DNA from: Chytridium lagenaria
Taxonomy: Eukaryota > Chytridiomycota > Chytridiomycetes > Chytridiales > Chytridiaceae
DNA length: 64,000 nt
Direction of reading: 5' to 3'
Assembly (NCBI GenBank): GCA_025449115.1
Contig: JAHLKC010000103.1
Span: 1 to 64,000 of the forward strand
Below the pieces are notes generated by a model. It had not been told where the DNA came from and did not search any database. It saw only the letters and a program-made list of their open reading frames with translations. The translations under genes were made by a program, and so were the position numbers. Shown here in pieces: positions 54,433-64,000 of this stretch (position 1 is the stretch's first letter; the number at the start of each line of letters is the position of its first letter).

Positions 54433-55508
54433 GTGCAAATATTTGGTATTCTTTTTGGCAGCGTTGACGTTTTCGCTTGGTTCATCAAGAAAATCACTGG
54501 AAAGAGGTTTTTGTTGAATGAAGACGGCATCATAGCGGTCGAACAGCTGGTCAACCATTTTGATTTAAACCTAGCCATCGTCCAACCAAAACTTGATTCC
54601 AACACACTCCTCTCCGCCATAGCCGCCGGAAATGTGACCTACATAGAGTATCTCCTCAACCACCCTCAAGTCATCCAAGCCGATTTGGTCAACAGTCGAC
54701 AAGAGAAAGACTCACACCCCTCCATCTAGCAGCCTTGTTGGATGAACCTGAAATCGTTCGACTCCTCCTCAACCACGGTGCCGACATCAACGCTGAGATC
54801 CTTCAAGATTCCAAGGACCCCAACAGTCCCAGATTCACCCTCCTCCAATATTTGATATTCCGTCAACGTCCTCTTGGAATATGGTGCACGTCCCCACATG
54901 TTTGGGCCGCAGTGGAACATTTAAAGTGGGTTGGGGTGGCCTTTCTATCCATGATCCTGGTCATGTCCTCCCGATGATGCAGAAAGAGCCGCCGACGGGT
55001 GTATTCGGAAGAAGTCTTGGTACTGGTCTTTTCGACGTTGTTCCTGGAACGTGTCACTGGGAAACCGAGCTTATCGAATTTCCGGCTTGGGGCGAACGTG
55101 TAAAGACTTTTACGGCATGGTATGGTGGTGAAAAAAACCCATCGGATCCTCTGTGGAGCCGTGAAAGCACGGTCGGTTGCGGTGGATGGTGGTCGTGTCG
55201 CTATTTTGGATGCGTTAAAATGGATTGCGGCGGTTAAAGCTGGTACAGACGGTGATATTTGTGGTTTGGGTAGTCATGGGGAAGCAGTTGGCACCTTTGG
55301 CGTTGTGGTGTCGTCGGGAGATGGAGACGGGATATATCCAGATCATGTTCGAAAGACTACAGATATGGTGGTTGGGGTTCGTGTCGAGTTTTTAGATGAT
55401 GGGTTTACTCAGCCAGACACACCTCAGAGGGAGGTTGCTCCATTGTGTAATTGGTGTATTGATGTCTCATCCGTCGTCTATTGTATTTTAACACCAATGT
55501 TTTTGTAA
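54433..55508 (+). CDS. Ankyrin-repeat/DUF4241-like protein, copy C (5' truncated)
   Basis: Similarity to copy B begins near 54463, so the N-terminal ~130 residues of copy B are missing and replaced by MQIFGILFGSVDVFAWFI-like sequence. The ankyrin-like part is better preserved here: LLNEDGIIAVEQLVNHFDLN, NVTYIEYLLNHPQVIQADLV, PEIVRLLLNHGADINAEILQ (a canonical ankyrin hairpin) and DPNSPRFTLLQYLI. The C-terminal domain reads GTCHWETELIEFPAWGERVK, then a GGRVAILDALKWIAA-type segment, GSHGEAVGTFGVVVSSGDGD, GIYPDHVRKT and VVGVRVEFLDDGF. Frame breaks near 54730, 54940 and 55200 interrupt it. It lies tail to tail with CWF19L2. Whether it is expressed cannot be told. Confidence 0.5.
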
Positions 55509-55884
55509 AGATTGTTATTGTTTTAAATATATCTCTTTCATATCTTTTGTAACTTTTTTCGTCTTCGAACCATGCATGAGCCATGTTTACCAACAAAAAG
55601 ATAATTGATTTAATAAGATAATGAGTTTCGCTATCAATCCATGTCGCATGCGTCTCGACGAGAAAAAAACTCTTCATCAGCTAGAAAAGTGTCGGGAAAC
55701 ACCAAGAGCCAAAACACACATTGTTTGACGTCCACACAAGAAACCGTGTCTCCTTACGCGCTCCTCCTATATTAATGCGTGATTTTTTAAGAAGACGTTT
55801 TTCTTAAAAATACAACGCATAGATAATGGACCGTTCAAGCAGGCAGGTCGTCAGAGAGTCGAGTTGCCTGAACTAGAACGTTTT

Positions 55885-56150
55885 CAGCCATGACGAAAGA
55901 ATGGGTTATTGCGTGACCCTTTTTTGCGATTTGGGGCTTCACCCTTTTTTTGGAAATACGGCGGCAAATCCTCAAAGATATCTTTTATTACTCTACGTAT
56001 ATACGTATCAAAAGCGTTAGTGCTACTCTTTCATCCTTCAAGCATTTTTGTCCAGTCATGTTTAGAAAATGCCTTCATGAACACCTGCGCTCTTCTCTCA
56101 TTGTCCATTAAATTTGCACGCTTTGGTCTACGCCACTTGTCCGGCGGAAG
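55885..56150. repeat. CWF19L2 3' end block shared with 29372-29630
   Basis: From catgacgaaagaatgggtt through the last codons of CWF19L2, this stretch recurs at 29372-29630 in the opposite orientation with a few small indels. At this locus it belongs to a complete gene, which makes it the probable source. Confidence 0.8.
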
Positions 56151-58944
56151 GTCCATCATACTCGCAATGACTTGCTGGAAATATCGAGATTAGCGATTTG
56201 TAAAGTTAGAAGACGATGTCATGAAAGCAAAGCATGAACGAAATTGCAAGACAATCAAACTCACCCTTCCAAACCATTCCTCCCAACTCTGTCCCTCCTC
56301 AATAACGTGGCCATAACCGCGATTGGGGTCAAACCAGACATGGAAGTATGGTAGTTCTTTGGTAAGAGACCGTCGGAAACCGTTCTTTGATGTATCAATA
56401 AGTTTACGATGTTGAGACCACTCCTCCTCCGACGCATTTATAGCTTCCTAATCATTAAAGAAGGAAGCTTAGAAAATAGAGCTCTTTTCTCGGCAAGAAG
56501 AAGGAAACAACTGAAACCAAAAAAAGTCAAAACCAGAACTGACCTTGAAGTAAGCTGGTGCATCCTCAAACTTATCTTGCGGGACGGGTATACATTCAAT
56601 AAAGGTATGTCTATGCCACTTCAAATTGATCACTTGTTCAATAAAGATAACACCATTTCCAAGTTCCCAATGCATCTGGATGAGGCACTTCATAAAGTTC
56701 TACAAACAAAAGTGTAAGTAACGATAAAACAACATATAAGTTTGGAGAAAACCTCACTCTAATTTCGTCCCACACATCATCTTCCAGCTCCAAAGTCGTT
56801 ATCGTATGCTGAATTGGCACAATCAGGCAGTGATAAGGTACCATATCGATAAAGTTGGGGAGAGCGAGATAAGTTTGATCCCACTTCTCAACACATGAGT
56901 CCTGGGAGGCTGTGAATCTTGATAGCAGAAAGAGCAGTTCTCCTGAGCTGCTTGCGCCTTTTTGTAGTCTATAAAAAACCATTATCAGAAGCAAGTCACA
57001 GGAGACAATAACTTTTAACAGAACCCACCTGATACCGCCATATTCCTTTGAAAGGTGACAGACGCCTTGGGTTTTTTCGCGAAATCGTCTGCTCGATCAT
57101 CCATATAATCCAATCCTTCCTTATATGTGATATCCTTGGCAATCTGGTTCGCAAATTGTCGGTCGTAGCTATCTCCTGTGCTCATCTTCTCGCGTAGTAG
57201 TAATTGATTAATATCAGTGTTCTCATCAGCATCCCCAGTGTCCTGTTCAAAAGGAATCGTTAGACCTTCATTCATTACAGAATCCAATATATTAGGCGCT
57301 TACGGCTTGTTCCTTTTTCGACGGTTTCCGGGTAACAATCTTGATGGACCTTCCTCACCAATATCCTGCAGGCGACCACGGCTGTCGAGCGTCGGAGGAC
57401 AACAACCCCGCCCTAAAAAAAGCACAAGTTAATAAAAAAAAAAGGGACATGTACTAATTGCATCTTCCAATATCTAGAAGCATAATTAAGGTAACTCACG
57501 CTTTCCGATTCCTTGCGCTCCTCGCTTCCTCCGCCGCTCTTTCAATATCTTTTCTCAACTCCTCAAACCGTTCTTCAAGCTTAGGATCCACATCCATATC
57601 CATGATCTTTGCCTTTATCAACTTTGCTTGAATTCTATTCATCTCATCTCTCGCTGCCGCAACATCCACCGGCGGTCTCACCTCCTTCGCCGGCACCGCA
57701 GTTGGTATCATGGCCCTAGGCACATTAAGCTGCTGTGTGGCAGAAGGCGCGGTACGAGAAGCGGGGTGAGGCTCAGATGGAGTTGAATGAAGGTTTAGCG
57801 TCGTCAGCCCGTCTCCGTCGGCCAAACTCGTCAACATTGGGGTCAGCTTCTGTGGGTTTTCTAAACTCGGCGCTGGAATGAAAATCTTTCGCTAGAGGCT
57901 GCGTGATGACGCCGAGAGTCGTCGTGCCTATCGCCATTACGGTTCCTACCGCCACCACTTTTTCGGTTGTCTAAAAACTCTTTTTCCCGTTTCGCTTCCT
58001 CAAACTCCTCCAAGCTCTATAAATTTACGTTAAGCAAAGCAGTGCTGGAATCCTTCGGCAACGATAAATTCTACTCACTCCATATCTTTCAAGAGCAACT
58101 TCTTCTAAAGGTCGTCCTTCACGCTCTGTAATCTCAAACACCTTTCGTAACTTAATCATCCTCCAATTTGAACCAGAATCTCCAAACTGTTTCGTTTTAC
58201 GCGGCGGTTCTAAAAGTTGTGCGTAGTATAGATTTAGTCGGAGAGAGTCTTCGCGCCTTAAATCTTTAACTGTTAAATTTAAAATCTCACCTGATGCTCC
58301 TTCGTCCTTGTCTGTTGGCAGACCAGCTCCCCCATGCGCAAAAAATGGGTTCAGCTCTCGTTCTTTCGCTATCGCCTGAATTTTAAATAATAGCATTGAG
58401 TAATATTTCTAATAAAAGCCCTTTAAAACCTGCTTCCTTTGTGCCTCCAGCACCCTTGAGTCATTATCTGTGTTCTTCTCCACAGTTCGAAACGGATTTA
58501 AGTCCGGCGCCATCATCCAGTCACGTTCCGAAACCAGCGGCTTAGGTTCCACTTTAGCAGAGGATGGCTCTTCTAATGCTAGGTTGGCCTTCATCCATCA
58601 CAATGTCTTCCATGCCAGTTGGTCGTTCAATCCATTCATCGTCATCGTGAACAGCCCGTTCCTGCCCGTCGTCGCCAGAGTCAGATGAATCTGAGCCATG
58701 CCGATGCTTTTTTTTATGCTTCTTGTCCTTCTTCTCCTTCTTGGACTTCTTGTCCTATGGATGGAAGTGGAGTTTAAGTGATATTCTTTACCAAAAGTAA
58801 ATGGCCATGCAAAACGAGCATCTTCCCATTGAGAACAAAAGTTGGTATGTGAGAGGTTTTGAGTATCCGTTCAAACTAGCACACTTGAACGTTTGCGGCT
58901 GAACAGTTTCCGTAGTTCCTCACCTTCTTTTCCTTCTTGCCCAT
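56031..58944 (-). CDS. CWF19L2: CWF19-like protein 2 (CwfJ family)
   Basis: CwfJ/CWF19L2 proteins are spliceosome-associated and related to the lariat-debranching helper Drn1. The start (58944) reads MGKKEKK and continues across an intron into a Lys-rich stretch, then AVHDDDEWIERPTGMEDIVM. The middle carries WMMAPDLNPFRTVEKN, RELNPFFAHGGAGLP and GSNWRMIKLRKVFEITEREG. The conserved C-terminal half includes NMAVSGGF-type sequence, then a HIT-like segment LALPNFIDMVPYHCLIVPIQ with H, CLIQMHWELGNGVIFIEQVI, HRHTFIECIPVPQDKFEDAP and the CwfJ_C_2 end (LPYFHVWFDPNRGYGHVIEE, ASMMDLPPDKWRRPKR, DWTKMLEG). At least eight introns. Breaks near 58560, 57850 and 56900 are probably indels. A copy of its 3' end sits at 29.4 kb. 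Confidence 0.88.
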
Positions 58945-59179
58945 CTGGTTCAGAAATGTTAAAGATACTGGACTTGTCACTGGCTTGCTGGTGATCACAG
59001 GCATGCTCAGGAGTCCATCAATGCCGTACGTTTGTAGAATCCCGAAAAGCAAGGGGGAACATGAAGACGGACTACACAAAAGATATTGCCGCATCGCATT
59101 TAATACTTTTCTTTCAACATACATCGCATTGAACAACATAAACGTAGCTTCCCTCATACAGTATACTTCATTTCCTCCA

Positions 59180-60000
59180 TCATACATCGCCTCCTCCCTC
59201 CTTTTCCTCAACCTTTGCCGTACTGGCATCGCCAGTTTCCGTCTTTTCGCCTTCTTCCTCGTCATCAGAGTCGACCTTTCATTCATATTAATGAAATGGA
59301 ACGGTTTTGATAATTGATAATACTCACGAGATCGTTCTCATCAAAGTCTTCGTCGCCTTCGCCAAAGCTATTTAAATCCATGTTTCCAAACTAATATACG
59401 CCGAAGAGGTGTCAATAAGTATTTTTCGTAAGAAAGTAAAACAGCTAATGTTGAGAAAGTGCGAACTCACATTCGAAACGTCAAACTGGGAACCAGGTTC
59501 GTCGTCGTCGTCCTCGTCTTTCCACTTGCCAAAATCCGTCTTCAAATAGTGCGCCTTTCCCGAAGACTTGAGCAGACGTGGCCAATAAGGCTGACCCGTT
59601 TCCTTCTTACACAGAACAAACTCAATATGCCTTGCATTGACATTCTGCTTGGATGCCTATACCAAACCCGAGAGTCAGATACGCGGTCATGTGTAAAAAT
59701 TCAGTCATTTATTACCTCAACATTCAGTTCCTTGAAAAAGTCCAGCTTGACCTCGTAGAGGTTGCCATGCGACTTTCCTGAAAAGGACAGTGACTCTGGC
59801 GTGAGGTTTATATTCGGTTCCTCCACATCACTCAGATTGATGGTGATGAAGAGCTCGTCCGTGCCGTTGAGCCCAAAGGAACCTCGGGCGCCCGAGGGGT
59901 GATGACACTAGATATGTAAGCAATGCATGGTGACATGGTCAGGTTCAAGACGTGTTGAAGAAGGATTCTGGAAGACTTACGCAGTGTTTAATGCGAGCAT
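59180..60000 (-). CDS. SBA1: Hsp90 co-chaperone p23/Sba1
   Basis: p23/Sba1 binds the ATP-bound closed form of Hsp90 and stabilises client complexes. The p23 signature LWAQR is present near 59875, but in a frame offset by one base from the next segment, DELFITINLSDVEEPNINLT. Then come LSFSGKSHGNLYEVKLDFFK, ARHIEFVLCKKE and the hallmark YWPRLLKSSGKAHYLKTDFG followed by KWKDEDDDD. The C-terminus is acidic (FGEGDEDFDENDLVDSDDEE), as usual for this family. Exons are separated by introns of 50-110 bp. The first exon, MLALNTA, is short. The two breaks around WAQR are best explained by indels. It neighbours the PIH1/kintoun gene, whose product also works with Hsp90. Confidence 0.88.
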
Positions 60001-60223
60001 GTTCAATGATGACGATGATGTCGATGATGTTTGTTGATGATGATGATGATGGGTATGAGCAATGGTTGTTGATGGAACCTGGTTACTTTAAAAGCAAAAA
60101 ATCCACACGTTGAAACACGTCGTGGGAAGAGGCACAGGTAAAATTCTTTGGTTTTCCCAAAGTTTTCGATGTGATTCTTTTTTATTGATATTATGACGTG
60201 TTGTTTGTTTTTTTTGTCAAAAA

Positions 60224-62414
60224 TTAGAAAATCTGGTAGATATGCGGGTTGAGGAGCTGAGGCCTCTTCGCTTTACCCTTCTCTTGCCACGATAGCCGGT
60301 CAACCTCCTTCTCCTTCTCCTGCCCATCTGTCTCTTCCGTGTTGATCATGTCCACTATCCTTTCTTTCACTTCTGACACGGAGCCACCTTCCGCTGGCGC
60401 CACATCAGGAGAAGGACTCGCGACAGACGTGGGAATTTCCACTTCCTCTATCAGTTTCTTTGTTGCCCTTTCTTGATCCTCCAAAACCTCTGCCGTTTCA
60501 TCCTCTAATGACAATAAAGCCGATGATGATGACGTTTCCACTTTTAAAGACTCTTCTTCTATTAAGCTCTGCGAGTCCTCTGCGGACTCACTCTCATCGT
60601 TTAGCATGACGTCGTCGTGGAAACGGACACGAAGATTTTTCTTCGAACTTTGTGCTTTTAGAATACCGGTAGGTGATTTGCTTGTTGTGACAACAGGCTC
60701 AACGTCCATCTTATCTACTACTTTTTCCACCATGACTGACTCTTTCGTGGAATTCAATGTTCCTTTTGAAACCTGATAATGTGGTCAGACTTGCAAACAT
60801 CAGCACTATATGGGAAGTGACATCAACAATGACGAACCTCTTCTTCAGTGGGCTCAGGGGTACTCAATTCCTCCTCCTGCTGTTTTTCCTTGGAATCATC
60901 AGCAGCAGGTGAGTCTTTAAGTTCCTCTTCCGTTTCAAAAGGAACATCCGAAACCGGCTAAAAAAAAACAGCCATTAGTCTATTTTTAAGAAACGCTAGC
61001 GAAGTTGCACATACCACTTGAGATGGTGCTGGAGCTACAACTGGCGCCTCAATCTCCAACTCTCTCTTTTTCTTACAAAACTTGGCCTTCGCCTTCTCTT
61101 GATGTACAGGGAACGGCAGCGCAACTCTGATCTCGCTATACTTTTTCGGAACCGCCAAAACAACCTCCCGATCCGTTGTGTCCACCTCAAGCTCAGCTGC
61201 AGAGCCTACAAGCGGCAACTGAAACTTTACGACAAGGAATTCCGGCCTCGCACCTTGAGTCTTTTCACGCTCGTTCGTGAATTGCTGGTAGCTCAAAACT
61301 CCACGATGGAGGATAGTGTATTCGGGGACGCCGAGAGGTGTCGTTGCTGAAGAGGCCGGAGCACTCGAGATCTCTTCAATCAGATTTCCTTTTTTCTGAT
61401 CAGTCGCTGGAGAGGGCATGGGTTTAGTGGCCAGAGTTGGTGGTTGTGAAGGACGGCTTGCAGGGGTAGGCGCAGGCATATGGGTTTGAAGTTTTTCTAG
61501 AAATTCAAGTGACGTCTTTTCCTTTGGCTTATCTTCAGTCTTTGCCCTGATAACCGTGGCTTTTGGTTCGCCCTTGTACTTTAATCTCAAGACCTTCCAC
61601 TCTTTACAGGCGTTACTAAAATCGGAAAAGTGCAATAGCTATTTACCTCGCGAAAGCTTGACTCCCGCAAACTGTTTTTCGACACCCTCAACCGCAGTCT
61701 GATACAAGATATCAGCAAAAGCTGGCATCTTTGTCCCCTTCGCCGTCATTTCCGGGTTAAAAACACAGTCGTAAACAATACACTCATTATTTGCTACATG
61801 GCGAAGTAATGTTAAAAAGCATTCAATGTTGTGGACCGAAGACTCACCATGATCTGTATCTGGTCTGGGAGCGCAAAGACTATACGGCAAACTCCAACTC
61901 TCTCCAACCTGTCCACCCCGTTTCACCCTGGTCGCCTTCCCCGTCTCAATCTCTGGTGAATCGCATACATTTACAAAAACCTTATTGACGGTTTTCGGAA
62001 CATTCTCAGGCTCAGGTGGGCGAATAAATTTAGTCTTTATGACTTTCCAAGGGTTGGGTTTCACCCATCGAATGTCGTTTCCGCGCTCTGCTTCGAGAGC
62101 TGCGATTTCTTGCTCGTACAGCTGTCTTGTTAAAACTGGAGGAGGGGTTGTACTTACTTTTTTGTTTTCAGGGTCCGATATCTCTTTGACGTAGTCACTG
62201 AAGAGGTTACGGAACTCTTCGTTCTTGAATGCTTTTTGGAGACGCTCGAGCTCCTACAATCATACAAAATTTGAGACACTTTCATCAAACACTTACGACA
62301 CCCAACCTCTCTAGTGATATCCGGCTGCCGCTCGTTCTCCTGCGCACTGCCACCCATCTTTGAAGACGACGATGTCGATGAGGATGAGGAAGGTGATGCC
62401 GTCGGTCCTGTCAT
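60224..62414 (-). CDS. PIH1-domain protein, kintoun/DNAAF2-like
   Basis: PIH1 proteins act with Hsp90 and R2TP. The kintoun/DNAAF2 branch pre-assembles axonemal dynein arms in the cytoplasm. The start at 62414 reads MTGPTASPSSSSSTSSSSKM. The PIH1 domain follows: LERLQKAFKNEEFRNLFSDY, ALEAERGNDIRWVKPNPWKV, KVFVNVCDSPEIE, ESWSLPYSLCAPRPDTDHGE, CIVYDCVFNPEM and YQTAVEGVEKQF. After a Pro-rich linker comes a CS-like domain (EFLVVKFQLPLVGSAAELEV, VALPFPVHQEKAKAKFCKKK, ELEIEAPV). The long acidic tail contains LRVRFHDDVMLNDE, similar in position to a C-terminal motif of kintoun. Introns lie at about 62254-62300, 61625-61660, 60959-61010 and 60774-60838. The long tail argues for kintoun over the shorter PIH1D1/Nop17, but this is not certain. 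Confidence 0.8.
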
Positions 62415-62962
62415 TTGTAGTGAACTCCGAAGAACAAAGCAGTTGGCTGAGGGTTTGTAAGTTGAGTGACAAATCTGCAGAACCCAAACAAATCTTTTCA
62501 ATAAGGCAAAAAAGTCCAAACAAACACAAGTTGGTTTGTGCTGACATTAAGCGGTCTTGCGTAGCGGATAGCGCAACACCCATTTGTCTACAGTTTCAGA
62601 TAGTGACGTAAGTTACCCATTCCCTACAATGTTGTTGTCGCAAGAGACTTCTGGGTCATCTTGTCTGGGTTTGTCAATGCATCTATGTATTTCATGTATG
62701 ATGATGCATCCATCAGCTCACACTCACGATCGTTTTAAAATCATATTCTAATCATCCACTTTAACTTTCACCAGAAAACTCTCTATCTGACCCTCAACGA
62801 GCAGTTTTACCACATCGCGTTGCCGCAGCGAAATCAAGCAACTGAGATACCAACCTTTGTCCGAAGGTTAGCACCTTTCGTTAAGATCCTCGGGCGCTTC
62901 AACTTTATCACTCTAGATTTTAACCAAAACGCTTATTACAGATATCCAAAAATTACCTAAAC
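62415..62962. other. Divergent promoter region
   Basis: About 550 bp between two divergent start codons. No RNA gene or repeat seen. Shadow frames only. Confidence 0.5.
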
Positions 62963-64000
62963 ATGTTCGGGTCTAAAAGCTTCAAACGAGACGAAAAAGT
63001 CTCCAAAGCCCCATTCTGGTCATTTGGATCTAATGGCAGTGTGAGATCCCAAAACAGTTTACGATCATCTGACTGTGACAATGTCTTTGTAAGTTTGTTC
63101 TTTGTGACTTTTATATTCATAATCGCCTATGTAGCCTCATCCCAGACCTCAACCAGAAACCGCCCACAGCACAAAACGCGGGTTTTTCAAGAAGGTACCG
63201 ACAATTAAAAAGAGAATTATGTTTTGATTTTATTTGTAGAGTGAGAAGGAGATAGTGCGGCTTCATACGGAAAAGGAGTCTCTTGATGAAAAGACTTTTT
63301 ACGTAAGATACAACATCTATTTTTTCCAACTCTGAATGAAAAATACTATTTTAGCTTTCTGGACTCTCACCTGTGAACGAAAGGTTTCGAGCTTTTGATT
63401 TATTGATGGAGCAGGAGGAGGCATTTGAGGTTGATCTCAGGTTGATTCAAGATGTACGTCCATCTCTTGCGTTATTCCCTAACACATAAAGATGCTTGGA
63501 ACATTGTCCAACCTCGAAGTTGCAGGGGTTGACCAGATTCAAGGCTTAAGCACAATTTTGGATGCCATGTTATCGTGCTCTCGAATTGTGTTGGGGGTAA
63601 GACCTATTTCAGACTGCATTCAGTAATCGAATTCAGAAAGTTAAGTACATCCCGTCTCAGCTTCTTGAGCAATGGTTGTGGAAGGTTAGTTCTGTTTGCG
63701 TCTGGGAAGAATGTTAATGGCCTTATATAGACATTGTCGGAAAACTTTATAAAATATTTTGCAATCGCTGAGTCATTTATGGAAGCGCTTGTTCAGGATG
63801 CGTTGGGTTTGAGAGATGAAACTCTTTCTATAGATGTAAGCTATATATCGGATGCTTTCTGCAGTATGAATGTTTTGACTGACTTTTTAATATGACAGCA
63901 AATCGTCAACCTTCTGTTAAAGCCTTTCGTTCGGCCTATGTGGTATCGCTTCTTTCTTCAGGTTAGTTATTTCGTAGGTGCGCAAGTGATTTTAAATTAT
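62963..64000 (+). CDS. RhoGEF (DH domain)-like protein, 5' part
   Basis: The ATG at 62963 opens MFGSKSFKRDEKVSKAPFWS, a Ser-rich N-terminus. Short exons separated by introns of about 40-60 bp follow: EIVRLHTEKESLDEKTFY, then RFRAFDLLMEQEEAFEVDLR, MLGTLSNLEVAGVDQIQGLS and LDAMLSCSRIVLG, FIKYFAIAESFMEALVQDAL and QIVNLLLKPFVRPMWYRFFL. The order resembles a Dbl-homology domain: an early helix with E-x-x-[YF]-x-x-D-L, a helix with sequential aromatic residues, then LLLKPxxRxxxYxxFL. DH domains catalyse GDP release from Rho GTPases. The gene runs off the end of the window, so a PH domain or other partners cannot be seen. Confidence 0.6.

Overview
The window is nuclear DNA of an intron-rich, early-diverging, probably zoosporic (flagellated) fungus. 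Conserved genes carry many short GT-AG introns, mostly 40-160 bp. It encodes fungal-style factors (a PHO80-type cyclin, NPR2, App1, Rcm1/NSUN5) beside two that Dikarya normally lack: a B12-dependent methylmalonyl-CoA mutase, and a PIH1/kintoun-like factor for assembling axonemal dynein. That pairing points to a chytrid-like lineage. I cannot name the species.

Bases 1-42 kb and 56-64 kb are ordinary gene-dense chromosome. Plus strand 1-4 kb: the tail of an unidentified gene, Mediator subunit 1, a BolA protein and MFAP1, separated by only 24-51 bp. Minus 4.5-8.9 kb: an unidentified coiled-coil gene and Vms1/ANKZF1. Plus 10-16.5 kb: NSE4, NPR2 and glucose-6-phosphate dehydrogenase. Minus 17.3-20.3 kb: a large unidentified gene. 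Plus 23.5-28.2 kb: a cyclin and alpha-tubulin. Then come App1 phosphatidate phosphatase (+), a mitochondrial PPR protein (-), an rRNA m5C methyltransferase (+), methylmalonyl-CoA mutase (+) and a small Gln-rich protein (+). On the right, CWF19L2/CwfJ, Hsp90 co-chaperone p23 and the PIH1/kintoun protein lie on the minus strand, and the start of a RhoGEF-like gene runs off the plus end.

The accessory part is 42-56 kb, with an outlier at 27.5-29.6 kb. It is built from a repeated unit: a gene joining ankyrin-type repeats to a C-terminal domain resembling bacterial DUF4241, plus about 0.5 kb of 3' flank. Copy B (42.6-44.6 kb) is the longest, copy C (54.4-55.9 kb) lacks the N-terminus, and copy A (28.5-29.4 kb, inverted) keeps only the tail. 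The unit is joined to the 3' end of alpha-tubulin at A, at B and, in decayed form, near 49.8 kb. It is joined to the 3' end of CWF19L2 at C, and a fragment of that end is also present at A. Between copies B and C lie a broken DIRS-like reverse transcriptase/RNase H, about 2.3 kb with no recognisable gene, a roughly 1000-residue orphan protein with an Arg-Ser domain and Ala/Pro octapeptide repeats, a foldback hairpin and an AAAGTA-rich tract.

Almost every conserved gene is interrupted by one-base indels, many in homopolymers. Alpha-tubulin alone has at least five. The simplest reading is an unpolished long-read assembly. Frameshifts here are therefore weak evidence for pseudogenes, and gene boundaries below span such breaks.
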